Of a DNA stretch of 64,000 bases, positions 35,492 to 46,891 are shown piece after piece. Under the pieces are notes generated by a model. It did no database searches and was not told the DNA's origin. It saw only the letters and a list, made by a program, of their open reading frames with translations. Source of the DNA: Corynebacterium frankenforstense DSM 45800 (GTDB lineage Bacteria; Actinomycetota; Actinomycetes; Mycobacteriales; Mycobacteriaceae); the NCBI RefSeq assembly GCF_001941485.1, contig NZ_CP009247.1, positions 1 through 64,000 of the forward strand, written 5' to 3'. The position numbers and the translations under genes were made by a program. The number at the start of each line of letters is the position of its first letter. Position 1 is the stretch's first letter.

Positions 35492-35522
35492 AAACCGCCC
35501 CGGATCAACCGGGGCGGTTTCT
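35492..35522. terminator. Bidirectional terminator
   Basis: AAACCGCCCCGG, loop ATCAA, CCGGGGCGGTTT is a perfect stem followed by TCTCT. It separates the cytochrome b-like gene from convergent crgA. Confidence 0.9.
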
Positions 35523-35569
35523 CTCTGCTGCCGTCGCGGCGCAGGCTGCTGACGCGCGGGCTGTACGGC

Positions 35570-35845
35570 CTAGCGCCAGCCCATCGTCATCAGCAGGCCG
35601 ACGATGAACAGCCCGAAGCCGATGGCGAAGTTCCACGGGCCCAGCTCGTTCATGAACGGGATGTGCGGGCCCGCCAGGTAGTTGACCACCAGCCACGCCA
35701 GGCCGAGCAGCATCAGCGCGAACATGATGGTCTTGTACCAGACCGGGGTGCCGCCGGTGTTGATCTTCACCGGGGTGCGGTTCGCGTTCGCGCCGCCCGT
35801 GGAGGGCGCCAGCGGCTGGCTCTTCGTGATCTTCGCCTTGGGCAT
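35570..35845 (-). CDS. crgA: Cell division protein CrgA
   Basis: This 91-residue septal protein has two transmembrane helices ([24 protein letters not shown] and [21 protein letters not shown]). Its MPKAKITK start is the family hallmark. In mycobacteria CrgA interacts with FtsZ, FtsQ, FtsI and CwsA. It lies just downstream of the pknB operon in the same orientation, the conserved actinobacterial order. The 275 bp to pknB contain a GC-rich hairpin near 36050-36080. Confidence 0.95.
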   Translation of the reverse strand: MPKAKITKSQPLAPSTGGANANRTPVKINTGGTPVWYKTIMFALMLLGLAWLVVNYLAGPHIPFMNELGPWNFAIGFGLFIVGLLMTMGWR

Positions 35846-36120
35846 TGCCGGGTCACCTCATGCATGGAACGTCGGTAAGGGGTTCTTGACCCGCACAGTC
35901 TAGCAGCAGCGCCGTCCCGGGCCACGTCAGCGGCGCGGGGGCCACGCGGCGGGCCACCTGCCCCGAGCGCCGGCGCGGGCCAGGGGACGGGCCCCGGAAC
36001 CGGTTGCGGCGCAAGCCCCGCCACCCCGGAGCCCCACACACGAAACGGCCGGCGGCACCCCTGGGGCGCCACCGGCCGCATCAGCATCAGCATCGGCCTC
36101 AGCCGGCCATCCGGTCAGGG

Positions 36121-38114
<1,994 letters not shown>

Positions 38115-38118
<4 letters not shown>

Positions 38119-39650
38119 AGCGCACCTCCGGTGCCGGTGGTGCCGCGGGTGCCCGCGCCGGACTCGGCGGCGCCGTTATTGGGGTTGATCAGGTCGTTGA
38201 TGCCCTCCTCGATGTCGGAGGTGTCCGGCAGCGTGGGCATTTCCCCGCCGTCCTGGGTCGGCTGGGTGGGCCGCTCCGGCTGGCTGGGCGACTCGGGCAG
38301 CGGGGCGCGGGAGGTCTCGTGGTCCTCGCGGGTCGTCTCGCGCTCCGGGGTGTCCTCCTGCTCGGTCTCGGGCTCGCGGTGGGTGGTGGTGAGCACCTCG
38401 GGCTCCTCCGAGGAGGTCACCGTCTCGGTGATGATGGTCTCCTCCTGCGTGGTGGGGGTGGTCGTCTCCCCGCGGCCGAAGAGGCCGTCGAGCAGGCCGG
38501 AGGCGGCGGCGAGCACGCCGACGCCCAGGGCGAGCGCGATGATCAGCGCGACGAGCAGGCCGGTGCCGAAGCCGCCGCCCTTCTTCTTGCGGGGGGCGCG
38601 CGCGTCCCGGGCGGCCGGGCGTCGGTTGGCGGGGCCGGCGGCGACGTCGGCGCGCCGGGGGCCGGCGGCCTGCGGGCGCACGGTGGTCGGCTGGGCCACG
38701 GAGGCCAGCGCCTCGGTCGTCGCCGTCGGCGAGGGCTCGGGCGCGCGGCCGGCCAGCCCCGCGGACTTCGGCTGGGGCGGGTACTCGCCGCGGCGCACCG
38801 CGGAGACCGCCAGGGCCAGCTCGTCGCCGTCGGCGTAGCGGCCGGCGGGGTCCTTGCGCAGCGCGGTGGTCACCAGCTCGCGGGTCTGCGGGCTGACGTA
38901 GTTCGGCAGCGCCGGGACGGGGTTGTTGATGTGGGCGAGCACCACCGACACCGAGGAGTCCCCGGTGAAGGGGCGCCGGCCCGAGAGGGTCTCGTAGGCG
39001 ACCACGCCGAGCGAGTAGACGTCGCTGGCGGCGGTGACCTCCTTGCCCTGGGCCTGCTCCGGGGAGACGTACTGGGCGGTGCCGACGACCATGCCGGTAC
39101 GCGTCAGCGGCACGGCCTCGGCGGCCTTGGCGATGCCGAAGTCGGCGATCTTGGTCGCCCCGTCCTCGGTGACCATCAGGTTGCCGGGCTTGATGTCGCG
39201 GTGGACCAGGCCCTTGCGGTGGATGACGGCCAGGCCGTGGGCGGCCTGCTCGAGCACGTCGAGGGCCAGCGACTCCTCGAGGCTGCCCTCGCGGGCGAGC
39301 AGGTCGGCCAGCGACTCGCCGCGCACGTACTCCATGACGATGAAGCAGAAGACGGTGCCGGAGGGGTCCGGCACCTCGCGGTAGTCGTAGGTGCGCACCA
39401 CGTTGTCGGAGTCGAGCGACTCCGCGGCGGCGGCCTCGTTGCGGAACCGGGAGAGGAACTCCGGCGCGTTGGAGAACTCCGGGCGCAGCGCCTTGACGGC
39501 CACCTCGCGGGGGTTGTCCGGGTCGGTGTGGTCCACGGCCAGCCAGACGGTGGACATGCCGCCGCGGCCGATGATCCAGCGCAGCTCGTAGTCCTCGCCG
39601 ATCAGTCGCTGGGCGCGACCGCGGCCCTCGACGTCGTCGTGCTCGGTCAT
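38115..39650 (-). CDS. pknA: Serine/threonine protein kinase PknA
   Basis: This 511-residue membrane kinase regulates cell shape in corynebacteria and mycobacteria with PknB. The kinase core has IIGRGGMSTVW, EVAVKAL, HRDIKPGNLM, DFGIA and an activation loop with LTRTGMVVGTAQYVSPEQ. A transmembrane helix (GTGLLVALIIALALGVGVLAAASGLLDGLF) is followed by an unusually Thr/Glu/Pro-rich extracellular tail of about 115 residues without PASTA repeats. GGAAGGGAG precedes the ATG. A short Thr-rich ORF overlaps its start. Confidence 0.95.
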
Positions 39651-39772
39651 CGTCGCGCTCCCTTCCGTGTCGTGGCTGTCGTTGATCTGGTGCCGGTGGT
39701 GATCGTGGTGCCTGTCGAGGCTGTGGTGCCTGTCGTGGCTGTGGTGGCTCTCGTTACCGTTCTGGTTTCCAT
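39647..39772 (-). CDS. Candidate 41-residue Thr-rich small protein coupled to pknA
   Basis: Between pbpA and pknA an ATG at 39772, with GAGGTG about 7 nt upstream, opens a 41-codon frame. It begins METRTVTRATTATTGTT, contains 19 Thr and ends in basic KGARR. Its TGA overlaps the pknA ATG by 4 nt (ATGA), the junction type used throughout this operon. The DNA consists of imperfect repeats of GACAGGCACCACA-like words. No homologue is known to me. It could be a real small protein, a translational-coupling leader, or chance. Confidence 0.4.
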   Translation of the reverse strand: METRTVTRATTATTGTTASTGTTITTGTRSTTATTRKGARR

Positions 39773-39789
39773 TGTGGTCACCTCATGCC

Positions 39790-41235
39790 CTACTGCGTCG
39801 CCCGCAGCGCGGCCTCGAGCACCGCGCGCCCGATCGGGGAGGCGATCTTGCCGCCCGTGGCGCCCACGCCCTCGCCGCCGCCGTTCTTGACCACGACGGC
39901 CACGGCGACGTCGGCGTCCTCGCTCGGGGAGAACGCGACGTACCAGGTGTGCGGCGGGGTGTTCTCGTCGCCGTGCTCGGCGGTGCCGGTCTTGGAGGCG
40001 ATGTCCGCGCCGGTCGCGCCGAAGGTGTTGCGCTCGGAGTCGCGCATCAGGTCGGTGACCTGCGCGGCGACCTCCTCGGGGATGGCCTGGTTGAGCTTCT
40101 TGTCGCCGACCTTCTTGACCTCGCTGAGGTCCGGGGCGGTGATGCGGCTGACCACGTGCGGGCTCATGCGCGCGCCGTCGTTGGCCACGGTGCCGGCCAT
40201 CACGGCGGCCTGCAGCGCGGTCATCGACACGTCGCGCTGGCCGATCGCGGACTGGCCCAGGGCGGCGTCGTCGGGCAGGTCGCCCACGCCGCCGGCGGCC
40301 TGCTCGAGGCCGAGGTCGTAGGTCTCACCGACGCCGAAGGCCTTGGCGGTGTCGGCGAACTTCTCGGCGCCGACGGCCTCGCCGACCTGGACGAAGGCGG
40401 TGTTGCAGGACAGCTTGAACGCGGTGCGCAGGCTGACGTCGCCGCCGCCGGCGCAGGGCTGGCCGCCGTAGTTGGTCAGCGTGGTCTCCGTGTTGGGCAG
40501 CGTGATCGACGGCGCGCCGGTCACGGTGCTCTCCGGGGTGAAGTCGCCCTCCAGGGCCGCCGAGGTGGTGATGATCTTGAAGATCGAGCCGGGCGGCAGC
40601 GTCTCCTGGGTGGCGTGGTTGAGCAGGGGGTTACCCTCGTCGGCCTGCAGCTGCTCCCACGCGGCGCCGGAGGTGTCCGGGTCCGTGTCGGAGACGGAGT
40701 TCGGGTCGTAGGACGGCGTCGAGGCCATGGCGAGCACCTCGCCGGTCGAGGGCCGCAGGGCCACGACCGAGCCCTCGTAGCCCTTGCCGGCCAGCTCGCG
40801 GTACGCGGTCTGCTGGACCTCGGGCAGCAGCGTCAGCTCGACGTTGTTGCCGGCCTCGACGTTGCCGGTGAGCTTGTCCAGCCACTGCCCGGCGCCGACC
40901 TCGGTGCCGTTGAGCACCCCGTTGTAGGACTGCTCGACGCCGGCGGCGCCGTAGCGGTCCGAGAGGTAGCCGGTCACGTGCGAGAACTCGACCGGGTCGG
41001 TCGGGTAGGAGCGGTGGTACAGGCCCGCCTCGTCGGCCGCGGAGGCCGCCAGCACCTGCCCGCCGGCCGAGATCTGGCCGCGCGGGATCTCCTTGGTCTG
41101 GAGGAACTCACGCTTGTTCAGCGGGTTGTGGGCCAGCTCGTCCTCGCGGAAGACCTGGATGTAGCTGAGGTTGACCAGCAGCACCGCCACGAGCAGCAGC
41201 GCGAAGACGGAGACCCAGCGGATGGCGCGGTTCAT
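39790..41235 (-). CDS. pbpA: Penicillin-binding protein PbpA (class B transpeptidase)
   Basis: This 481-residue class B PBP crosslinks peptidoglycan. It has an N-terminal membrane anchor (FALLLVAVLLVNLSYIQVF) and all three transpeptidase motifs: SxxK in PPGSIFKI, SxN in KLSCNTAF and KTG in ASKTGTAEHG. It partners with the SEDS polymerase encoded immediately upstream and is a target context for PknA/PknB. The gene begins directly after the rodA stop. Confidence 0.95.
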   Translation of the reverse strand: MNRAIRWVSVFALLLVAVLLVNLSYIQVFREDELAHNPLNKREFLQTKEIPRGQISAGGQVLAASAADEAGLYHRSYPTDPVEFSHVTGYLSDRYGAAGVEQSYNGVLNGTEVGAGQWLDKLTGNVEAGNNVELTLLPEVQQTAYRELAGKGYEGSVVALRPSTGEVLAMASTPSYDPNSVSDTDPDTSGAAWEQLQADEGNPLLNHATQETLPPGSIFKIITTSAALEGDFTPESTVTGAPSITLPNTETTLTNYGGQPCAGGGDVSLRTAFKLSCNTAFVQVGEAVGAEKFADTAKAFGVGETYDLGLEQAAGGVGDLPDDAALGQSAIGQRDVSMTALQAAVMAGTVANDGARMSPHVVSRITAPDLSEVKKVGDKKLNQAIPEEVAAQVTDLMRDSERNTFGATGADIASKTGTAEHGDENTPPHTWYVAFSPSEDADVAVAVVVKNGGGEGVGATGGKIASPIGRAVLEAALRATQ

Positions 41236-42660
41236 CTAGCGCACCTCCCTGACCTTGGAGAAGATCCCGGTCTCGGGACCGCTTGACGACGCCGCGCCGG
41301 GCAGCGCCGCGTCTTCCTTACGGTTGGCGCCCGCCGCCGGCGCCGTGGCGCCGGCGGGTGCGCTCTCGCGTCGGCGCGCGGCGTCGGAGATCCGGAGCAG
41401 CAGGCCCAGCAGGATGTAGTTCGCCATCAGCGAGGAGCCGCCGGCGGACATGAACGGGGTGGTCAGGCCGGTCATCGGCAGCAGGGCCGTGATGCCGCCG
41501 ACCACGACGAAGATCTGCACGGCGATGGTCAGCGACAGCCCGGAGGCCACCAGTTTGCCGTAGGAGTCGCGCACGGACAGCGCGGCGCGGAAGCCGCGGG
41601 TGACCAGGACGGCGAAGAGGATGATCACGGCGGCCAGGCCGATCAGGCCGAACTCCTCGCCGACGGCGGAGAGGATGAAGTCGGACCAGACGACCGGGAT
41701 GATCTCGGCGGAGTAGCCCCCGCCGAGCCCGGTGCCGGTGACCCCGCCCCAGGACAGGCCGAACAGCGACTCGGAGAGCTGGTAGCCGGTGGAGTCGTAG
41801 CTGGCCAGCGGGTCGAGGAAGTTGGCCACACGCTCCTGGATCTTCGAGGAGACCAGGTAGACCGCGGTGCCGCCGACGGCGACGAGCACGCCGCCGATGA
41901 TCAGCCAGCTGACCCGCCCGGTGGACAGGAACATCATGCCCAGCACGGTGGCGAAGAGCAGCAGGGCCGGGCCGAAGTCGTTGGAGACGGCCATGATCAC
42001 GATGGCCACGGCCCACACCGTCAGGATGGGGGCCAGGTCGCGCAGGCGGGGGAACTCCATGCCCAAAAAGCGGTAGCCGGCGACGTTGAAGAGTGCGCGC
42101 TTGGTGGCCAGCAGCTGGGCGAAGAAGAGCAGCAGCAGGATCTTGGAGAACTCGCCGGGCTGCACGGAGAACGGGCCGATGGAGATCCAGATGCGCGCGT
42201 CGGCGTTCATGGAGGTCGGCCAGACCAGCGGCAGGGCCAGCAGGATCAGGCCGAGCAGGCCCAGCAGGTAGGAGTAGCGGCTCAGGGCGCGGTGGTCGCG
42301 CACGACGACGAGCACGGCGACGAGCAGGGCCACGCCGACCATGGTCCACAGCACCTGGCGGTTGACCATGGCGAAGTCGCGGGCGATGTCGATGCGGTAG
42401 ATGGTCACCAGGCCGAGCCCGTTGAGCAGCGCGACGATCGGCAGCATGATCTGGTCGGCGTCCCTGGCCACCAGGCACAGGGTCACGTGGGCGACGGTGA
42501 AGATCGCGACGTAGCCGCCGATGACCCACAGCAGCTCGGTGGTCAGGGTGTTGCCCTGGGAGAGCTCGAGGTTGACGAGCATGACCGCGATGATCACGGC
42601 GGAGGCGATGAGCAGGCCCATCTCCGTGCGCCGCGACAGCAGGTTCTTCAGTGCGTTCAC
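41236..42660 (-). CDS. rodA: SEDS peptidoglycan glycosyltransferase RodA/FtsW
   Basis: This 474-residue polytopic membrane protein (about ten to twelve helices) polymerises glycan strands from lipid II. Characteristic SEDS segments are ARIWISIGPFSVQPGEFSKI, AVSNDFGPALLLFATVLGMMF, GGGYSAEIIPVVWSDFILSAVGEEFG and LLPMTGLTTPFMSAGGSSLM. The GTG start overlaps the pstP stop (GTGA). A TTGACGACGCC word lies in the C-terminal tail on the non-coding strand (41283). Confidence 0.95.
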   Translation of the reverse strand: MNALKNLLSRRTEMGLLIASAVIIAVMLVNLELSQGNTLTTELLWVIGGYVAIFTVAHVTLCLVARDADQIMLPIVALLNGLGLVTIYRIDIARDFAMVNRQVLWTMVGVALLVAVLVVVRDHRALSRYSYLLGLLGLILLALPLVWPTSMNADARIWISIGPFSVQPGEFSKILLLLFFAQLLATKRALFNVAGYRFLGMEFPRLRDLAPILTVWAVAIVIMAVSNDFGPALLLFATVLGMMFLSTGRVSWLIIGGVLVAVGGTAVYLVSSKIQERVANFLDPLASYDSTGYQLSESLFGLSWGGVTGTGLGGGYSAEIIPVVWSDFILSAVGEEFGLIGLAAVIILFAVLVTRGFRAALSVRDSYGKLVASGLSLTIAVQIFVVVGGITALLPMTGLTTPFMSAGGSSLMANYILLGLLLRISDAARRRESAPAGATAPAAGANRKEDAALPGAASSSGPETGIFSKVREVR

Positions 42661-44411
42661 CGGCCGGCCTCCCGGCAGTCGACGCCCGGACGGCCGAGCG
42701 CGCCGTCCTCGCCGGCCTCGGCGTCCGTGTCCCCGCCCTCGGCGGAGTCGGCGCCCTTGTGCTCTGCGGAGTCGCGGGACCCGGAGCCCCCGTTCCCGGC
42801 GTCCTTGGCCGCGTCGCCGGACTTGTCGTCCTTGGCGTCTTCGGCGGACTTCTCGCCGGCCGGGCGGGTCACGCAGACGGGCAGGGCCTCGTCGCCGAGG
42901 CGGCGCAGCTGGCCGTTGACCTCGTCGTAGCTGCCCGAGGGCAGCGCGTCGACCTGCGAACGGGTCGACTCGGGCAGGTCCTGCAGGGCGAACGGGCGGC
43001 AGTCCGAGCCGCCGGCGTCCGCGTCCGCGGCCACCAGGGTCACGGTGCCGTCCTCGGCCAGGCAGGCCGCCTGGTGCGGGTTGTGCAGGTCGCGGCCGAA
43101 GACGGAGTAGTCCAGGCCGCGCTCGACGAGCAGCCGGCCGGTGTCGTCGGCGGTGATGAAGTAGGTGCTGCGGGCCTTGTCCACGGCCCACCAGCCGCCG
43201 GCGATGACGACGATCGCGACCACCAGCGCGGTGATCAGCGCGCCCCAGCGCAGACCGCGGCGGGAGTCGCCACGGTCCGCGTCTGAGTCGGTGTCCTCGT
43301 CGTCCTCGCCCTCGGGGGCGCCCCCGAGGGCGTCACGACGCGCACCGGCACCGGTCGCCCGGGCCTCGGCGCCGCGGTCGCCCGCGGCGGCGGCACCCGC
43401 GGCACCTGCGGCGCCGGCGGCACCCGCGGCACCTGCGGCGCCGGCGGCACCGGCGCCCGCGGCGGCGCGCCGGGAGTTCCCGCTCCCGCGGCCGTCCTCG
43501 CCGCGCCCGTTGTCGGTTCCGGCTCCGCGGGCGTTCTCTGCCCCGGTTCCGCGGGCGGAGCCCGCGGAGCGGTTGAGCGCAGCGGCCCGGCCGGCCGGGG
43601 TCTCCGGGTGGGTCTGGTAGTCCTCGTCGCCGAGCAGTGCACCGGCGACGGCGGGGGTGACCGGCAACGTCGCACGCGCGGCGTCGTCAATCGAATCGTC
43701 GGAGACGACGTCCGCGATCACGACGGTGACGTTGTCCGGGCCGCCGGAGCGCAGCGCGAGCTCGATGAGGCGCTGCGCGGCGTGCTCGGGGGAGCCCTCG
43801 GCCAGGGCGTCGCGGATCGTCTCGGGGCTGACCGGGTCGGAAAGCCCGTCCGAGCACAGCAGCCAGCGGTCGCCCTCGCGCGCCTCCAGCGAGGTCAGCG
43901 TCGGGTCGACGGGCGCGCCCGTGTAGGCCTTGAGGATCAGCGAGCGCTGCGGGTGCGTCGAGACGTCCTCGGGGGCGAGCTTGCCCTCCTGGACCAGCGA
44001 CTGGACGTAGGTGTCGTCGACGGTGATCTGCTCGAGCTCGCCGTCGCGCAGCCGGTAGCCGCGCGAGTCGCCGACGTGGCACATCGCCAGCTCGGAGCCG
44101 TTGAACAGCAGCGCCGTGAGAGTGGTGCCCATGCCCTGGTGGTCCGGGTGCTCGCCGACCTCGTCCGCGATGGCGTGGTTGGCGTCGTCGGCCACACCGC
44201 CGAGCAGGGCGAGCATGTCGTTGTCGCCCGGGTCGGCGTCGAGCACCTCCAGGTGACTGATCATCACCGAGGAGGCGACCTCGCCGGCGGCGTGGCCGCC
44301 CATGCCGTCGGCCAGGGCCAGCAGATTCGGGCCCGCGTAGGCGGAGTCCTCGTTGTTGCCGCGGACCAGGCCCCGGTCCGAGGCCACGGTGTAGTTAAGT
44401 CGCAGGGTCAC
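42657..44411 (-). CDS. pstP: PP2C-type Ser/Thr phosphatase PstP
   Basis: PstP reverses PknA/PknB phosphorylation. The 584-residue protein has the PP2C metal motifs GNNEDS, ALADGMGGH, GTTLTALLF, VGDSRGYRLRDGEL, LCSDGLSDPV and GGPDNVTVV in its first 235 residues. A linker carries a nearly perfect Gly-Ala-Ala repeat (near residues 315-345) encoded by 9-bp DNA repeats. One membrane helix follows (LRWGALITALVVAIVVIAGGWWAV), and then an extracellular domain with an acidic tail. It is larger than the roughly 510-residue mycobacterial protein because of these linkers. Confidence 0.94.
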   Translation of the reverse strand: MTLRLNYTVASDRGLVRGNNEDSAYAGPNLLALADGMGGHAAGEVASSVMISHLEVLDADPGDNDMLALLGGVADDANHAIADEVGEHPDHQGMGTTLTALLFNGSELAMCHVGDSRGYRLRDGELEQITVDDTYVQSLVQEGKLAPEDVSTHPQRSLILKAYTGAPVDPTLTSLEAREGDRWLLCSDGLSDPVSPETIRDALAEGSPEHAAQRLIELALRSGGPDNVTVVIADVVSDDSIDDAARATLPVTPAVAGALLGDEDYQTHPETPAGRAAALNRSAGSARGTGAENARGAGTDNGRGEDGRGSGNSRRAAAGAGAAGAAGAAGAAGAAGAAGAAAAGDRGAEARATGAGARRDALGGAPEGEDDEDTDSDADRGDSRRGLRWGALITALVVAIVVIAGGWWAVDKARSTYFITADDTGRLLVERGLDYSVFGRDLHNPHQAACLAEDGTVTLVAADADAGGSDCRPFALQDLPESTRSQVDALPSGSYDEVNGQLRRLGDEALPVCVTRPAGEKSAEDAKDDKSGDAAKDAGNGGSGSRDSAEHKGADSAEGGDTDAEAGEDGALGRPGVDCREAGR

Positions 44412-44887
44412 GGGACCAACCTCACTGTCGTACGGCCGACACGGATGTCCGTGTCGGTGCCCACCCGCTCGGGCTGATCGATGCGCACGCCGGCGACGTA
44501 GGTGCCGTTGCGCGAGTCCAGGTCCTCGATGAACCAGTCCGAGCCGCGCCGGAACAGGCGCGCGTGGCGCCCGGAGGCGAAGTCGTCGCCGAGGACGAAG
44601 TCACACTGGTTGTTCCGGCCGAGGACGATGTCGCTGACCCCGGTCAGCTCCATGTGCGAGCCCTTCAGCGGGCCCTCGACGATGGCGATGCGGTGCGCCT
44701 GGGCACGCGGGCCCTGGCCGCGGGAACCGCGGGATCCGCGGGTGCGCGTGCGGCCCCCGCCCCGGCGGACGGCGCCGCCGGCGGCGGCAGCGGTGTCACG
44801 CCGCATGGCGCGCAGCGCCAGGAAGATGAACAGCCACAACAGCACCAGCAGGCCGATGCGGAAGCCCGTGAGAACGAGCGAGTCCAT
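44408..44887 (-). CDS. fhaB: FHA-domain membrane protein FhaB (FipA)
   Basis: This 159-residue protein has an N-terminal helix (GFRIGLLVLLWLFIFLALRAM), a basic Arg/Gly linker and a C-terminal FHA domain that binds phosphothreonine (VLGRNNQCDFVLGDDFASGRHARLF, EDLDSRNGTYVAGVRI). FhaB links PknA/B signalling to division proteins in mycobacteria. GGAGG lies 8 nt before the ATG. Its end overlaps pstP by 4 nt. The gap to fhaA (44888-45090) holds two copies of a GTCGGTCCGTGCG repeat (44969 and 45004) and no gene. Confidence 0.93.
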   Translation of the reverse strand: MDSLVLTGFRIGLLVLLWLFIFLALRAMRRDTAAAAGGAVRRGGGRTRTRGSRGSRGQGPRAQAHRIAIVEGPLKGSHMELTGVSDIVLGRNNQCDFVLGDDFASGRHARLFRRGSDWFIEDLDSRNGTYVAGVRIDQPERVGTDTDIRVGRTTVRLVP

Positions 44888-45090
44888 GTGTGGAGCCTCC
44901 TTTGCGGTGGTCGCGCTGCACGCGTGCCACCCGGGTCAGGGTCAGTCCGTCTCTGTCAGTCTGTGTTCGTCGGTCCGTGCGTTCCTCGGGTCCGTCTGTT
45001 CCTGTCGGTCCGTGCGGTCCTGCCGGGGCGCCGCGGGGACGCCGCCGGATGTCTCGGGACGCGGGACGCGGGGCGCCCCGGGACGCCGCC

Positions 45091-46326
45091 TCAGCTTCCG
45101 GGGCGGACGATCCTGACCTCGATACGGGAATGTCCCATCGTAATCACGTCGCCGTCGTCGAGCAGCCAGTTGTCCACGGGGGTGTCGTTGACCGTGGTGC
45201 CGTTGGTCGACTTCAGGTCGGTGAGCACGGCGTCGTGGCCGTTCCAGGACAGCTCGGCGTGCTCGCGGGAGACGCCGGTGTCCGGCAGGCGGAAGTCCGC
45301 GCTGGTCGAGCGGCCGAGGATGTTGGAGCCCTCGTGGACGTGGTAGGTCCGCGAGGAGCCGTCCTGCAGCAGCAGGGAGACCGTCGGGGTCTCGGTGACC
45401 GGCTGCACCGGCTCGCGGTGGGCGGCGGAGTCCGTGGGCTCCTCGCGCCAGCGGCCGGCGGTGCTGGCCGAGGCCTCGGAGGGGGACTCCTCCTGCTCGG
45501 CGAGGTCAGCGGGACGGGAGGCGGTGCCGGCGCCGGCTGCGGCTGCGGCACCCGCGGCACCCGCGGCGCCGACGGCGGAGGCGCCCGCCGCGGAGGCGCC
45601 GCCGGCCGGGGCGGACTCGCCCGGGCCGGTGTGCCACTGGTCGTCCGGGTCCACCGGCTCGGCGGCCCGCCCGGACCGGCCCGGCTGGTCGGCCTGGTCG
45701 GCCTGGTCGGCCTGACCCGGCCAGCCCTGCGGCCGGCTCGGGTCGCCCCACCCGGCCGACTGGCGGACCTCGGTGGCGGGGAAGTTCTCGTTGTCCTGGT
45801 GCGGAGCGTTCATGTTCTCGCTTTCCTGAACCGGGGAGGCGTGCCGCCCCGCGGGGTTCTCACTGTCGTCGTCCGCCACGGGTGCGGTACCTGCGACGTC
45901 CGCGGGCGCGGCGTCGTCAATCGCATCGAAACCGCAGCCCTGCGCGGGGGACGGGTCGGAGTAGGAGGATGCGCGCAGCTGGCCAGTCCGCATGCCGGTC
46001 TCCTCGGCGAGGACCACCGAGATCGGCCCGGCGGGCACCCAGCCCTGGTTGCGGCAGTAGCGGGCGAGCTGGTCGGCGAACATCTCCGGGAGGGTGGGGT
46101 GCGACTCCGCGAGATTGTCGAGGTCAGTGCGCGAGATGCCGACCTGGAAGACGTTGGGCGCCTCCGTGTAGTCGTCCTCGTGATAGAGGTTGTCCTCGAT
46201 CTCCTGCTTGAGCAGCTCCTCGATCTCGGCGGGGACGAGCCGGCCGCCGAAGACAAGGGCGAAGGCGTTGTCGAGGCCCCGCTGCAGGGTGCTGTCGAAC
46301 CGAGCGAACCGGTCGAGCGTCGCCAT
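45091..46326 (-). CDS. fhaA: FHA-domain protein FhaA with N-terminal DUF3662
   Basis: This 411-residue cytoplasmic adaptor has an N-terminal DUF3662 domain (FDSTLQRGLDNAFALVFGGRLVPAEIEELLKQEIEDN). A disordered linker of about 170 residues rich in Ala, Gly, Pro and Gln follows, then a C-terminal FHA domain (SNILGRSTSADFRLPDTGVSREHAELSW, TDLKSTNGTTVNDTPV). In mycobacteria FhaA binds phosphorylated MviN and modulates peptidoglycan synthesis. It is the first gene of the operon down to pknB. Confidence 0.94.
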   Translation of the reverse strand: MATLDRFARFDSTLQRGLDNAFALVFGGRLVPAEIEELLKQEIEDNLYHEDDYTEAPNVFQVGISRTDLDNLAESHPTLPEMFADQLARYCRNQGWVPAGPISVVLAEETGMRTGQLRASSYSDPSPAQGCGFDAIDDAAPADVAGTAPVADDDSENPAGRHASPVQESENMNAPHQDNENFPATEVRQSAGWGDPSRPQGWPGQADQADQADQPGRSGRAAEPVDPDDQWHTGPGESAPAGGASAAGASAVGAAGAAGAAAAAGAGTASRPADLAEQEESPSEASASTAGRWREEPTDSAAHREPVQPVTETPTVSLLLQDGSSRTYHVHEGSNILGRSTSADFRLPDTGVSREHAELSWNGHDAVLTDLKSTNGTTVNDTPVDNWLLDDGDVITMGHSRIEVRIVRPGS

Positions 46327-46448
46327 CAGGGCCTCCTTCCCACCTCATGTTCTCTGCGCTGATGTTCTGGCGTCTGGACTTTCCGTGCGTCGCGGAGTCG
46401 AGGCGGCGCCTCGCGGCGGCGACCCGCGTCCGGCCACACGATGAATCC

Positions 46449-46454
46449 AGTATA
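46449..46454 (-). promoter_or_regulatory. Putative -10 of the fhaA-pknB operon
   Basis: On the minus strand TATACT stands in the only AT-rich part of the 46327-46585 gap, about 123 nt before the fhaA ATG. No clear -35 is visible. Confidence 0.45.
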
Positions 46455-46525
46455 GAGGCAGGTAGTGCATAGCTGATAGGCGTTGAGTCTTCCGGACGCG
46501 TGGAAAGTGCGGTTGAACTGGCGAT

Positions 46526-46554
46526 TTGTGAGCGGTGGCGTGGCCGTCTAGAGT
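46526..46554 (+). promoter_or_regulatory. Putative promoter of tRNA-Leu
   Basis: TTGTGA (46526-46531) and TAGAGT (46549-46554) are separated by 17 bp and end 31 bp before the tRNA. Confidence 0.5.
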
Positions 46555-46585
46555 TAGTGCAGTCGCAAACGCGGCCACTTGTTTG

Positions 46586-46670
46586 GGCGAGTGGCGGAAT
46601 TGGCAGACGCGCTGGCTTCAGGTGCCAGTGTCCTTTACGGGACGTGGGGGTTCAAGTCCCCCTTCGCCCA
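46586..46670 (+). tRNA. tRNA-Leu (CAG)
   Basis: This is a class II tRNA of 85 nt. The acceptor arms are GGGCGAG and TTCGCCC, and the anticodon stem-loop CTGGCTTCAGGTGCCAG gives anticodon CAG. A variable arm (TGTCCTTTACGGGACG) is present, and the T-arm is GGGGGTTCAAGTCCCCC. CCA is not encoded. Confidence 0.96.
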
Positions 46671-46676
46671 CAGCGA

Positions 46677-46719
46677 GACCCCCTCGCGCTCCTCCGGGAG
46701 TGCGAGGGGGTCTTTTTTC
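46677..46719 (+). terminator. Terminator of tRNA-Leu
   Basis: GACCCCCTCGC and GCGAGGGGGTC frame an inner CTCC/GGAG stem and are followed by TTTTTT. Confidence 0.9.
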
Positions 46720-46891
46720 GGTGGGTTGGATTTGGGGTGGCCGGATGTGGGGGGTGTCCCTATGTCAGGTGTCAACTCCGGCGCCGACTCGGCGATGTGA
46801 TGTCGTGTGGGCTTTGGGGGTGCCGGTTTTCGGGCATGCCTAGGCGCCGGACCCCAGGGGCCCGGTGGGACTCGGCATGATCAGGAGTGGC

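Noticed and set aside
44888..45090. Small ORF between fhaA and fhaB, by analogy with the pknA leader ORF
   Set aside because: Frames are open but no start codon with a ribosome binding site is found; only two GTCGGTCCGTGCG repeats are evident.
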